A DNA stretch of 64,000 bases from Micromonospora cabrerizensis (lineage in GTDB: Bacteria; Actinomycetota; Actinomycetes; Mycobacteriales; Micromonosporaceae): contig NZ_JAKKFI010000116.1 of NCBI RefSeq assembly GCF_022230955.1, positions 1 to 64,000 on the forward strand, read 5' to 3'. Every line of letters begins with the position of its first letter. Position 1 is the first letter of the stretch. This document shows, piece after piece, positions 1 to 9,558 of the stretch. The notes under the pieces are model-generated. The model saw only the letters and a program-made list of their open reading frames with translations. It ran no database searches and was not told the DNA's origin. The translations under genes were made by a program, and so were the position numbers.

Positions 1-1524
<1,524 letters not shown>

Positions 1525-1813
1525 GAATGACCTTCCGGAGGCGAAGAGCGGGCACGGCCGGGTTGTCCGGCACAGCGTGGGGCAACCGGGCCGGGCAATG
1601 TGGTTGAGGGACCCGCGTGTCCCGGACCGGCCGGTGTTCGGCGGTCCGTGGCGCGTGGGCAGGGGTGAATTGTAACGCCGTCTGCCGCGATCTTCCTGCG
1701 CCGCACTGCTTAACGGCGGTGGGACCGCCGATTCGGCGCTGATGTGGACTTTGTAAGGATGATACTCGCGCGGGGCGTGGAACGCCCCGGTCGCGTGGGA
1801 AGGGGACGTTGGG
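1525..1813. promoter_or_regulatory. Divergent intergenic region sigA/suhB
   Basis: This stretch must hold the promoters of both sigA and suhB. I see no confident -35/-10 pair. On the suhB side, GATACT at 1761-1766 is a possible -10. An 8-bp perfect hairpin (CGGGGCGT / ACGCCCCG, 1771-1789) lies in the presumed suhB leader, about 20 nt before the ribosome binding site. No convincing coding frame was seen. Confidence 0.4.
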
Positions 1814-2635
1814 ATGGACCGTTCGGCGCCGTCACCTCGGGAACTCTTGGCGGTCGCGCTCGGCGTCGCACGGGATGCGGCGGCCACCGCGTACCGGATG
1901 CGGGTCGAGGGTGTCTCGGTGGCTGCGACCAAGAGTACGGTCACCGACGTGGTCACCGCCGCCGACCGGGCGGTCGAGCGGCAGGTGCTCGACGCGCTGA
2001 GGCAGTTGCGGCCGGACGACGCGGTGCTTGGCGAGGAATATGGCATCCGGGACACCGGGCCGGTCGCGCCGGGTGGGGTGCGCTGGATCATCGACCCGAT
2101 CGACGGCACCGTCAACTACCTCTACGGGCTGCCGTACAGCGCGGTGTCGCTGGCCGCCGAGGTCGACGGGGTGGTGGTCGCCGGCGTGGTGCGCAACGTG
2201 AGCACCGGCGAGGAGTGGACGGCCACGGTCGGCGGCGGGGCCTGGCGCGACGGTGTGCGGTTGCGCTGCTCCGGCGAGACGGACCTGGGGCAGGCGCTGG
2301 TCGGCACCGGCTTCGGCTACGACGCCGGGCGTCGCGCGCACCAGGCCCAGGTGGTGGCCGGTCTTATCGCACACGTCCGGGACATCCGGCGGCTCGGTGC
2401 CGCCGCGCTGGATCTCTGCCTGGTCGCGGAGGGCCGGCTCGACGCGTACTTCGAGAAGGGCCTCGCGGCCTGGGACCTGGCGGCCGGCGGTCTGGTGGCC
2501 GCCGAGGCGGGGGTGTGCGTCGCCGGCCTGGCCGGTGGGCCGCCGGGGCCCGACCTGGTGGTCGCGGCCCCGCCCGCGCTCTTCGGGCCGCTGCACGACC
2601 GGCTGGCCGGGCTGGACGCCGCCGGCGGGCCCTGA
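1814..2635 (+). CDS. suhB: Inositol monophosphatase family protein (SuhB-like)
   Basis: Mg2+-dependent phosphatase of the inositol-monophosphatase fold, 273 aa, usual length. The metal-binding motifs are intact: GEEYG near residue 74, WIIDPIDGTVNY near 95-106 and the late WDLAAGG near 221. Members remove phosphate from myo-inositol 1-phosphate or related sugar phosphates; actinobacteria need inositol for phosphatidylinositol and mycothiol. The ATG is preceded by GAAGGGGACG. The position next to sigA, opposite cei, matches M. tuberculosis suhB (Rv2701c) from memory. The exact substrate cannot be read from sequence. Confidence 0.9.
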   Translation: MDRSAPSPRELLAVALGVARDAAATAYRMRVEGVSVAATKSTVTDVVTAADRAVERQVLDALRQLRPDDAVLGEEYGIRDTGPVAPGGVRWIIDPIDGTVNYLYGLPYSAVSLAAEVDGVVVAGVVRNVSTGEEWTATVGGGAWRDGVRLRCSGETDLGQALVGTGFGYDAGRRAHQAQVVAGLIAHVRDIRRLGAAALDLCLVAEGRLDAYFEKGLAAWDLAAGGLVAAEAGVCVAGLAGGPPGPDLVVAAPPALFGPLHDRLAGLDAAGGP

Positions 2636-2651
2636 GCGACCGGGCCGGCGG

Positions 2652-2676
2652 CTGAGCGACCGGTCAGAGCGCTCAG
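2652..2676. terminator. Possible terminator hairpin between suhB and cei
   Basis: CTGAGCG (2652-2658) pairs with CGCTCAG (2670-2676) across an 11-nt loop, in the gap between two converging genes. The stem is only 7 bp and there is no T-run, so support is modest. Confidence 0.35.
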
Positions 2677-2680
2677 GCGG

Positions 2681-3211
2681 TCACTTGGCGACCGGGGACG
2701 GGCAGGAGCCCTTGGGTGCCTGTGGCGCGCCGATGTCACCGAGGGACTGGTTGACCTCGGTCGTGGTGGCGAGCTGCTGGAAGCCGTTGCCCAGGACCAC
2801 GTCCACGACGTCGTCGGTGCGCTTCGGGTCGTAGCCCGGCTCGGCGTTGTTGAGGAAGTACGCCTGCAGCAGGTGCGCGGAGCCGACGCCCTTCGGGCCG
2901 TACCGCAGCACCGCCACGTCGTCGATCCCCTTGCGCTCGTTGCCGACCTTCTTGACCTGGAACTTGCGGTTGCGGAAGTCGTCCGCGACGCTGCCGGCCC
3001 GACCGGCCTCGTCGGTCGCGTTGAACACGTTGATCTTGACGTCCTTGGGCTCGTGCAGTGTCACGTCGGCCAGCGGCCAACCCTCCGGGCAGCCCTCGGC
3101 CGTGCCCGCCTTTCCCTGGCTGTCCCGGATGATCGCGGTGACCACGAACGCCAGGGCCAGCACCCCGAGCAGGCCGACGACGACGAGTGCTCGCACTCGC
3201 GCAAAACTCAT
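2681..3211 (-). CDS. cei: LytR C-terminal-domain membrane-anchored protein (Cei-like)
   Basis: A 176-aa protein with a short cytoplasmic N-terminus, one membrane segment (about residues 9-27) and an extracytoplasmic LytR_C-type domain (INVFNATDEAGRAGSVADDF onward). The domain occurs alone, without the catalytic LCP part, so a binding or envelope-integrity role is likelier than ligase activity. Gene order (suhB, this gene, DUF4193) equals that of Rv2700/cei in M. tuberculosis, where cei has been linked to cell-envelope integrity. The start is ATG with GGGAGTG upstream. It converges on suhB. Confidence 0.82.
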   Translation of the reverse strand: MSFARVRALVVVGLLGVLALAFVVTAIIRDSQGKAGTAEGCPEGWPLADVTLHEPKDVKINVFNATDEAGRAGSVADDFRNRKFQVKKVGNERKGIDDVAVLRYGPKGVGSAHLLQAYFLNNAEPGYDPKRTDDVVDVVLGNGFQQLATTTEVNQSLGDIGAPQAPKGSCPSPVAK

Positions 3212-3629
3212 CTGGGCACTCCCGGGACCTCAGGTGGGTGGCGGCAGCCGGCGACGATCAGACTGGCCGCCGGCCGTCGAATACGCCGCTGAGGTTAACG
3301 GTTGTCCGGCCGTCGCGTGGAAACAGCCCGACATGCCGGCGCGCCGACCGCGAACCGGGTACTACTACCCCTATCTTCGTGTCGCCTGAATCACATTGGG
3401 AACAACTTCGCGTGCGGGGGCGTACATCTCAGCCGCAAGGGCGGTATACATGCCTCGCCCAAGGGGGGGTAAGGTTCCGCGCTCGCAGGGGAGTCGCCCC
3501 GGCGAGCTCGACCCGTTCGGTCCTCGGGTCGGGTGCCCGACACAAGTGGTGGCCGGCCAGCGGAACCGAAACAGCGTCGTCCGGCGTTACAACCGGAAGC
3601 GACAACATCGATATGGGAGAGTGAAACCG
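3212..3629. promoter_or_regulatory. 418-bp gene-free region between cei and the DUF4193 gene
   Basis: This gap separates two divergent genes and must contain both promoters. A TATACAT match at 3445-3451 is the best candidate -10 for the DUF4193 gene, which would give a leader of about 170 nt. A G-run follows at 3463-3469. No TTGAC-like -35 sits at the right distance, and no open frame with a ribosome binding site was found. Confidence 0.35.
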
Positions 3630-3926
3630 ATGGCCACCGACTACGACGCACCGCGTCGCGACGAGGTCGACCTCGGCGAGGACAGCCTGGAAGAGCTCAA
3701 GGCACGGCGCGTCGACTCACAGTCGGGCGCGGTGGACGTCGACGAGGCCGAGGTGGCCGAGAGCTTCGAGCTGCCCGGTGCCGATCTGGCCGACGAGGAG
3801 CTCACGGTCAAGGTGCTTCCGATGCAGCAGGACGAGTTCCGGTGCGCCCGCTGCTTCCTGGTCCACCACCGTAGCCAGCTGGCGGTCGAGCGTAACGGCG
3901 AGTTGATCTGTCGCGAGTGCGTCTGA
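3630..3926 (+). CDS. DUF4193 family protein
   Basis: A 98-aa acidic protein conserved across actinobacteria, function unknown. The N-terminal two thirds are rich in Asp/Glu. The C-terminus holds a zinc-ribbon-like pair of Cys motifs (FRCARCFLVHHRSQL and LICRECV), suggesting a small metal-binding fold. The ATG has a GGGAGAG site at 3615-3621. The homologue next to cei in M. tuberculosis is Rv2699c, from memory. A strong hairpin follows the stop. Confidence 0.9.
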   Translation: MATDYDAPRRDEVDLGEDSLEELKARRVDSQSGAVDVDEAEVAESFELPGADLADEELTVKVLPMQQDEFRCARCFLVHHRSQLAVERNGELICRECV

Positions 3927-3934
3927 CAACCACG

Positions 3935-3978
3935 ACACCGGCGGCGGCCTCCTGAACGGGGCCGCCGCTAGCCGGTGT
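3935..3978 (+). terminator. Terminator hairpin after the DUF4193 gene
   Basis: ACACCGGC plus GGCGGCC (3935-3949) pair with GGCCGCC (3960-3966) and GCCGGTGT (3971-3978), with a 4-nt bulge and a 10-nt loop. It begins 9 nt after the stop codon. A long GC stem without a T-tract is usual in actinobacteria. Confidence 0.7.
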
Positions 3979-4043
3979 AGGCATGCGGCACCGGTGGGTA
4001 CCTGCTTGACTCGTAGCGGGTAGCCACAGCACCGGGAGGTCCG

Positions 4044-4949
4044 ATGAGCGATCGAGGCGGCACCACCGACGGCGGTACGGGCAACCTCGATGCCACCAGT
4101 GGCACGGACGACCTCGGTGCCGCTGCTGGCACGGACGACCTGGGCGCCACTGCTGGCACGGACGACCTGGGCGCCACTGCTGGCACGGACGACCTGGGCG
4201 CCACCGTCGCGGCGTTGACCGCGGACGACATCGCTCCGGCCCGTCGCCGTCAACTGCTGACCCGGATGGTCGGGCAGGCCCGCGCCCGGGGCATCTCCGA
4301 CCTGTTCAAGCCCCGTGCCGCCGTGCGCTGGATGGTCGACGCCGTCGCCGAGGTCGCCCCGCACATCCCGGTACGGGACCTGGAAACCCTGCGTCGGCAC
4401 TTCCCCGGCCTGGACGATGCCGCCCTGGCCGACCGGCTCATCCGCAACGCGTCCCGGACCACCGCCGCGATCGGCGCGGCCGGCGGGGGAGTCGCCGCCG
4501 TCGAGTGGACGGTCGCCCCGACCCTGCTCTCCGCGCCGGTGCTGCTCGCCGCCGAGACCGTCGCCGTGGTGTCGGTGGAGCTGAAGCTGGTCGGTGAGCT
4601 GCACGAGGTCCACGGCGTGGCGCTGCCGGAGGGCGGCAGCCAACGGGCGGTCGCCCTGGTGCACTCCTGGGCCACCCAGCGGGGGGTCAACCCGATGGTG
4701 CCCGGCGTGGGGGTGGGCGCGGTGCTCGGCACCGCGGCCCGCAAGGAACTGCGGGACATGCTGCTGCGGCGTTTCGGTCGCAACCTCACCACGCTCGGGC
4801 CGTTCCTGACCGGAGCGGCGGTGGCCAGCTTCCTCAACCGCCGGGCCACCCAGCAGATGGCCGAACAGCTTCAGGTGGACCTGCGTCGGCGGGGCATCGC
4901 CCGGCCCGCGCCACCGGCAGCCCTGCCCGGCCCGCCCACCGGCACCTGA
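4044..4949 (+). CDS. Hypothetical actinobacterial protein with four 9-residue N-terminal repeats
   Basis: A 301-aa protein I do not recognise by name. Residues 20-55 are four copies of GTDDLGA(A/T)(A/V), acidic and probably disordered. The rest is a mostly helical body with one or two hydrophobic stretches: about residues 140-178 (AAIGAAGGGVAAVEWTVAPT and the following LLSAPVLLAAETVAVVSVE) and 221-232 (MVPGVGVGAVLG). A basic C-terminus ends in a Pro-rich tail. The start ATG is preceded by GGGAGGT (4034-4040). It sits between DUF4193 and the oppositely oriented DUF3093 gene. It may be a peripheral or integral membrane protein, but no function can be assigned. Confidence 0.75.
   Translation: MSDRGGTTDGGTGNLDATSGTDDLGAAAGTDDLGATAGTDDLGATAGTDDLGATVAALTADDIAPARRRQLLTRMVGQARARGISDLFKPRAAVRWMVDAVAEVAPHIPVRDLETLRRHFPGLDDAALADRLIRNASRTTAAIGAAGGGVAAVEWTVAPTLLSAPVLLAAETVAVVSVELKLVGELHEVHGVALPEGGSQRAVALVHSWATQRGVNPMVPGVGVGAVLGTAARKELRDMLLRRFGRNLTTLGPFLTGAAVASFLNRRATQQMAEQLQVDLRRRGIARPAPPAALPGPPTGT
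4101..4208 (+). repeat. Four 27-bp tandem repeats inside the hypothetical gene
   Basis: Units start at 4101, 4128, 4155 and 4182 and encode GTDDLGAxx. The second and third units are identical; the first and last diverge slightly. Near identity at the nucleotide level points to recent unit duplication, so copy number may vary between strains. Confidence 0.9.
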
Positions 4950-4968
4950 GCGGGTCAACGGCGTCGGG

Positions 4969-5496
4969 TCAGCCCTGCTCGCCCGTGGTGGGACGGGAGA
5001 GCGTCAGAGCGTCCCTCGCGGCCAGCACCGCCTCGGCCAGCTCGACCGGGTGCCGCGTGCTCACCACCCAGAACGGGGTGGGGTCGGCCGGGTCGTCGAG
5101 CACCACCTGCACGGCGCCGCCGATCCACGGCCGCTGCACCACGAAGGCGAGCGGGTCCGCGCCGACCCCGAGCACCTCACGGCGGCCGGCCACGTCCAGG
5201 GGCACCACGTCGGCCACGAATCGCACCGGCAGGCGGGCGTCGTCCACCCGCAGCTCGGAGTCGGCGACCCCGACCCGGATCCGGCCCAGCCACCACAGCC
5301 CTGCCGCGGTGAGGGGCAGCAGCACGACGAACGGCAGCCAGGCCCGCACGCCGTCGGCGCCCATCCAGATCTCGACGGCCAGCAGCGCGGCGGCCACCAG
5401 CCCGGCCAACCACAGCCACCAGGGCAGATCCAGCCGTTCGGCGTACGCCGGGCGGGCGTCGACCGGCGGCTGATCGGCGGACGGAGAGGGCGACAT
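4969..5496 (-). CDS. DUF3093 family membrane protein
   Basis: A 175-aa protein with two membrane segments (about residues 25-43 and 51-69) followed by a soluble domain (RIRVGVADSELRVDDARLPV onward) ending in a segment typical of DUF3093, ADPTPFWVVSTRHPVELAEAV. Function unknown; conserved beside dut in actinobacteria (Rv2698 in M. tuberculosis, from memory). The ATG at 5496 has AGGAGTGAGC just upstream, which favours it over longer in-frame starts. It is divergent from dut. Confidence 0.88.
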   Translation of the reverse strand: MSPSPSADQPPVDARPAYAERLDLPWWLWLAGLVAAALLAVEIWMGADGVRAWLPFVVLLPLTAAGLWWLGRIRVGVADSELRVDDARLPVRFVADVVPLDVAGRREVLGVGADPLAFVVQRPWIGGAVQVVLDDPADPTPFWVVSTRHPVELAEAVLAARDALTLSRPTTGEQG

Positions 5497-5586
5497 GCTC
5501 ACTCCTGCGAGGGTACGGCGCACGGCGGCTCGGCGAACCGGCAGGATGGCAGGGTCACCCCGAGAACCGGACGGAAGAGGGGACCC

Positions 5587-6123
5587 GTGACAGACGTCGT
5601 ACCCGTGCCCGTGCAGCTGCTCGACTCCGAGCTGCCGTTGCCCACGTACGCCCATCCCGGCGACGCCGGGGCCGACCTGGTGGCGGCCGCGGACGTGGAA
5701 CTGCCGCCCGGTGGCCGCGCCCTGGTGCCCACCGGCGTGGCCATCGCGCTGCCGGAGGGGTACGTGGGTCTGGTCCACCCCCGTTCCGGTCTGGCGGCCA
5801 GGCTCGGCGTGACGGTGCTCAACGCTCCCGGTACGGTCGACGCCGGCTACCGGGGTGAGATCCTGGTCAACCTGATCAACCATGATCGGGATGTGCCGGC
5901 GAAGATCTCCCGCGGCGACCGGATCGCGCAGCTCGTGGTCCAGCAGGTCGCACGGGCGCGGTTCGAGCCGGTGGTCGAGCTGCCCACGTCCCGGCGTGGG
6001 GTCGGCGGGCACGGGTCGACCGGCGGGCACGCCGGGCTGGTGCCGTCGCCGACGGGCCAGGACCGGGTCGAGCGGCGGCCAGACGAGCCGGGCCGCGGGC
6101 AGACGGAAGAGGTGGCAGGGTGA
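5587..6123 (+). CDS. dut: dUTP diphosphatase (dUTPase)
   Basis: Trimeric dUTPase that hydrolyses dUTP to dUMP and diphosphate, keeping uracil out of DNA and feeding thymidylate synthesis. All five motifs are present: PGDAGADL, HPRSGLAAR, NAPGTVDAGYRGE with the catalytic Asp and Tyr, RGDRIAQLVV, and the C-terminal flap RGVGGHGSTG. At 178 aa it exceeds the usual ~150 because of a hydrophilic tail after motif 5. The GTG start has GAGGGG upstream. It leads a co-oriented run with DUF3710, the OB-fold gene and DUF3159. Confidence 0.97.
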   Translation: MTDVVPVPVQLLDSELPLPTYAHPGDAGADLVAAADVELPPGGRALVPTGVAIALPEGYVGLVHPRSGLAARLGVTVLNAPGTVDAGYRGEILVNLINHDRDVPAKISRGDRIAQLVVQQVARARFEPVVELPTSRRGVGGHGSTGGHAGLVPSPTGQDRVERRPDEPGRGQTEEVAG

Positions 6124-6148
6124 GTGTGAACAGCGGAGGGCAGGCGCA

Positions 6149-6811
6149 GTGATCTTCTCCCGAAAGCGGGCCGACGCCGAGCGGCAGACCCGTGACGAGC
6201 GGGCCGTCCAGGTCCCGGACCAGGGCGATGCGGCGCCGACGTTGGAGCGCGGCCCGTACGACATCTCCGAGAGCTACGACGACGTGCAGCGACTCGACCT
6301 GGGCAGCCTGCACATCCCGGCGATCGCCGACGTCGAGGTGCGGGTGCAGGCCGACCCGCAGGGTGTGATCCAGCAGGTGGTGCTGGTGCACGGCGACAAC
6401 GCGCTCCAGCTGGGCGTCTTCGCCGCCCCCCGCTCGGAGGGGATCTGGGGCGAGGTGCGCGAGGAGATCCGGCAGTCGCTGCTGCGCGACGGCGCGAGCG
6501 CGCAGGAGGTCGACGGCGAGTACGGCCCGGAGCTGCACGCCCAGGTGAACACCCCGGACGGCCCGACGAACCTGCGGTTCGTGGGCATCGACGGGCCGCG
6601 CTGGATGGTCCGCGGCGTGTTCCAGGGGCCGGTGGCCACCAACCCGGCCGTGGCCGGGCCGCTGGTGGAGTGCCTGGACGGCCTGGTGGTCGACCGTGGC
6701 CAGGAGGCCAAGCCGGTCCGTGAGCCGCTGCCGCTGCGGCTGCCCCGCGAGATCGCCGACCAGGGCGACGCCGAGGCGGGCGACGCCGCCGCCGAGCCGC
6801 GCCAGGTCTGA
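6149..6811 (+). CDS. DUF3710 family protein
   Basis: A 220-aa soluble protein of unknown function conserved downstream of dut in actinobacteria. The N-terminus is charged (FSRKRADAERQTRDERAVQV), followed by the family core (GPYDISESYDDVQRLDLGSL, IPAIADVEVRVQ, LRFVGIDGPRWMVRGVFQGP). The GTG start is chosen for GGAGGG at 6135-6140. The C-terminal 30 residues are acidic and low-complexity. It lies 25 bp after dut and is probably co-transcribed. Confidence 0.9.
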   Translation: MIFSRKRADAERQTRDERAVQVPDQGDAAPTLERGPYDISESYDDVQRLDLGSLHIPAIADVEVRVQADPQGVIQQVVLVHGDNALQLGVFAAPRSEGIWGEVREEIRQSLLRDGASAQEVDGEYGPELHAQVNTPDGPTNLRFVGIDGPRWMVRGVFQGPVATNPAVAGPLVECLDGLVVDRGQEAKPVREPLPLRLPREIADQGDAEAGDAAAEPRQV

Positions 6812-6925
6812 CCCGCGCGCACCGGCCCGCCGGAACCAGCCCCGTCGGCGTACGCTGGCGGCACGGTTCCGGCGCCGCCGGTGCCGGCCGGGGACGGCGA
6901 GCGTGGAGAGGGTGACGCGGAGGTC

Positions 6926-7306
6926 ATGACGACCGACGAGGGCCGGGTGTCGCTGCGGCGCATCCTGCAACGGTTCACCGCCAGCGAGGCCGAGATCGAC
7001 GCGCAGGAGCTGCGGCGGGAGAGCGCCGAGTGCGGCGGGATCCCGGCCCAGCAGTGCTCCCGGGGTCAGCTGGTGTCGGTCGCCGGTCGGCTGCGCACGG
7101 TGGTCTACACGCCGCGCACCAACCTGCCCACCCTGGAGGCCGACCTGTACGACGGCAGCGACGTGGTCACCCTGGTCTGGTTGGGTCGACGGCACATCGC
7201 CGGGATCGAGCCGGGCCGGCACCTGACCGCTCGTGGCCGGGTGGCGGTGCGCGACGAGCGCAAGGTCATCTACAACCCCTACTACGAGCTGGACTCGCCG
7301 AAGTGA
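6926..7306 (+). CDS. OB-fold nucleic-acid-binding protein
   Basis: A 126-aa protein whose second half is an OB-fold of the tRNA_anti type: GQLVSVAGRLRTVVYTP, LEADLYDGSDVVTLVWLG, GRHLTARGRVAV. It probably binds single-stranded nucleic acid; the partner is unknown. ATG at 6926 is chosen because GGAGG lies directly before it, whereas an upstream in-frame ATG lacks a site. It lies between DUF3710 and DUF3159, as I recall for Rv2694c in M. tuberculosis. Confidence 0.85.
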   Translation: MTTDEGRVSLRRILQRFTASEAEIDAQELRRESAECGGIPAQQCSRGQLVSVAGRLRTVVYTPRTNLPTLEADLYDGSDVVTLVWLGRRHIAGIEPGRHLTARGRVAVRDERKVIYNPYYELDSPK

Positions 7307-7331
7307 CGGCGTTGCGGACGGAAGGCCGGCG

Positions 7332-8015
7332 ATGACGACGGGACAGCACCGGGCGGCGCAGCCGGAGACCGGCCCTCCGGACGAGGAGCCGCTGCCCACG
7401 ATCGCCGAGCAGATGGCCGACCAGCTCGGCGGCTGGCGGGGTCTGGTCGAGTCGAGCATTCCGGTCGTGGTCTTCGTGCTGGCCAACATCATCGGCGAGC
7501 TGCGACCGGCGGTGATCGCCTCGGTCTCCGTCGCGCTGCTGATCGCCGGGCTGCGGCTGGCCCAGCGCCGGCCGATCCGACATGCCATCAACGGGCTGTT
7601 CGGTGTCGGTGTCGGCGCTGCCATCGCCTGGCGCACCGGCGACGAGCGCGATTTCTACCTTCCCGGCATCCTCTACGGCATCGGGTACGGCGTCGCCCTG
7701 CTGGTCTCGGCGGCGATCCGGCAGCCGCTGGTGGGCTGGATCTGGTCGGTGCTGGTCGCCAAGGGCCGCTCGGACTGGCGCACCGACCCGAAGCTGGTGC
7801 GCACCTTCACCCAGCTCACCGTGCTCTGGGGCGTGGTCTGGCTGGCCAAGGTGGGCGTGCAGGCCGGGCTCTACCTGGCCCACCAGGACACCTTGCTGGG
7901 CGTGGCCCGGCTGGCGCTGGGCTACCCGCCGTACGCGCTGCTGCTGCTGATCACGGTCTGGACGGTGCGCCGGGTCACCCGGGAGTCGTCGCCGACCCCG
8001 CTGCCCGGCGCCTGA
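7332..8015 (+). CDS. DUF3159 family integral membrane protein
   Basis: A 227-aa protein with a hydrophilic N-terminus of about 45 residues and roughly five to six hydrophobic segments (PVVVFVLANIIGELRPAVI, VALLIAGLRLA, a Gly-rich FGVGVGAAIAW, YGVALLVSAAI and two later ones). The DUF3159 family is actinobacterial and uncharacterised. It starts at ATG 7332, 25 bp after the OB-fold gene and in the same run. It converges on ceoC with only about 20 bp between the stops. Confidence 0.87.
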   Translation: MTTGQHRAAQPETGPPDEEPLPTIAEQMADQLGGWRGLVESSIPVVVFVLANIIGELRPAVIASVSVALLIAGLRLAQRRPIRHAINGLFGVGVGAAIAWRTGDERDFYLPGILYGIGYGVALLVSAAIRQPLVGWIWSVLVAKGRSDWRTDPKLVRTFTQLTVLWGVVWLAKVGVQAGLYLAHQDTLLGVARLALGYPPYALLLLITVWTVRRVTRESSPTPLPGA

Positions 8016-8036
8016 CCGACCGCGCCGGCCGTCGGC

Positions 8037-8726
8037 TCAGCGTGAGCCGCGGGTCCGCTCGACGCTGTCCGGCCCGAGGATCACCGCGCGGACCTGGTCC
8101 TCCACCTCGGCCGTGCAGACGAAGATCAGCTCGTCGCCGGCCTCGATCGGGTCGTCCGGGCTGGGCACCAGGACCCGCTTGCCGCGCAGGATCGCCACCA
8201 GCGCGGAGTCGCGGGGCAGCGGCACGGCGTGAATCGGCTGACCGACGTAGGGCGCGGTCGGCGGCAGGGTGATCTCGACCAGGTTCGCCTCACCCTGGCG
8301 GAAGGTCATGAGCCGGACCAGGTCGCCGACGGTGACCGCCTCCTCGACCAGCGCGGCCATCACCCGCGGCTTGCTCACCGCGACGTCGACGCCCCACTGC
8401 TCGGTGAACAGCCACTCGTTCTCGGCCCGGTTGACCCGGGCCACCACCCGTGGCACCGCGAACTCGGTCTTGGCCAGCAGCGACAGCACCAGGTTGGTCT
8501 TGTCGTCGCCGGTCGCCGCGACCACCACGTCGCACCCGGCGATGTTGGCCTCCTCCAGGCTGGCCACCTCGCACGCGTCGGCCAGCACCCACTCGGCCGC
8601 CGGCACCCGGTCCGGGCGCAGCATCTTGGGTTGGCGCTCGATCAGCATCACCTGGTGGCCGTTGTCGATCAGCTCCTGGGCGATCGAGCGGCCCACGTTG
8701 CCCGCGCCCGCGATGGCGACCCGCAT
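8037..8726 (-). CDS. ceoC: TrkA-family potassium uptake regulatory protein CeoC
   Basis: A 229-aa cytoplasmic regulator with an N-terminal RCK/TrkA_N Rossmann domain (MRVAIAGAGNVGRSIAQELI, GxGxxG loop, then an acidic residue in MLIERQ) and a C-terminal TrkA_C domain (VEITLPPTAPYVGQPIHAVP). Such proteins bind NAD(H) or nucleotides and gate K+ transporters. The start lies 3 bp after the ceoB stop, so the two are one transcript. No transporter subunit lies alongside, but an APC permease is divergent from the pair. Confidence 0.9.
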   Translation of the reverse strand: MRVAIAGAGNVGRSIAQELIDNGHQVMLIERQPKMLRPDRVPAAEWVLADACEVASLEEANIAGCDVVVAATGDDKTNLVLSLLAKTEFAVPRVVARVNRAENEWLFTEQWGVDVAVSKPRVMAALVEEAVTVGDLVRLMTFRQGEANLVEITLPPTAPYVGQPIHAVPLPRDSALVAILRGKRVLVPSPDDPIEAGDELIFVCTAEVEDQVRAVILGPDSVERTRGSR

Positions 8727-8729
8727 GGC

Positions 8730-9395
8730 TCAGTGCCCCCCTTCCGGCGGCGCCGCCGCCACCGACGTGACCGTCGCCACGATGTCATCGCTGACCAGCA
8801 TGAACACCTGGTCACCCTCCTGTACGACGGTGGAGCCGGTGGGCAGCGTGCCGATGCCGAAGCGGATCAGGTAGGCCACCCGGGCGCCGGACGCCTCCTC
8901 CAGGGTGCGCACCGACCGGCCGATCCAGTCCTTGTGGATCGGCACCTCGACGATCGACACGGTGCTCGTCGGGTCGCGGAAGATCTCCACGTTGCCCTCC
9001 GGCACCAGGTGCCGCAGCATCCGGTCGGCCGTCCAGCGCACGGTGGCGACGGTGGGGATGCCCAGCCGCTCGTAGACCTGCGCGCGGCGCTGGTCGTAGA
9101 TGCGGGCGGCGACCCGGGACACGCCGAACGTCTCGCGGGCCAACCGCGCCGAGATTATGTTGGAGTTGTCGCCGCTCGACACCGCCGCGAAGGCGTCCGC
9201 GCGCTCGATGCCGGCCTGTCGGAGAACCTCGCCGTCGAAGCCGGCCCCGGTCACCGTGATCCCGGCGAAGTCGGGGCCGAGCCGGCGGAACGCGTCGGCG
9301 TCCTGGTCGATCACCGCCACCGAGTGCCCTCGGGACTCCAGGCTGTGGGCGAGGGTCGACCCGACCCGGCCACATCCCATGATCACGACGTGCAC
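8730..9395 (-). CDS. ceoB: TrkA-family potassium uptake regulatory protein CeoB
   Basis: A 221-aa protein with an RCK domain (HVVIMGCGRVGSTLAHSLES, then VAVIDQDADAF) and a TrkA_C domain (VSIVEVPIHKDWIGRSVRTL). GTG at 9395 is chosen because GGGAGGG lies about 7 nt upstream and the protein then begins directly with the Rossmann strand; longer frames add low-complexity sequence. It is the first gene of a two-gene unit with ceoC. Orthology is by position beside the APC permease, as for Rv2691/Rv2692. Confidence 0.9.
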   Translation of the reverse strand: MHVVIMGCGRVGSTLAHSLESRGHSVAVIDQDADAFRRLGPDFAGITVTGAGFDGEVLRQAGIERADAFAAVSSGDNSNIISARLARETFGVSRVAARIYDQRRAQVYERLGIPTVATVRWTADRMLRHLVPEGNVEIFRDPTSTVSIVEVPIHKDWIGRSVRTLEEASGARVAYLIRFGIGTLPTGSTVVQEGDQVFMLVSDDIVATVTSVAAAPPEGGH

Positions 9396-9544
9396 GCTGT
9401 CCCTCCCAAGGTGCGTACCGCCCCCGCTTCCGGTGGCCTCCGAGTGCGAGCCTGCCACGTCCCGGTGGGAAGCGGGGACCGACCGTACCCCGTCGTCGTG
9501 AGCAGCGGTGATCGCCCACCCCCGCGCCCCCGCCGTGGTGGTCG

Positions 9545-9550
9545 TACCCT
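9545..9550 (+). promoter_or_regulatory. Candidate -10 element for the APC permease gene (leaderless)
   Basis: TACCCT is followed by 8 nt and then the GTG at 9559. That spacing would put the transcription start at or just before the start codon. No matching -35 is evident. Confidence 0.45.
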
Positions 9551-9558
9551 TGGCGTTC

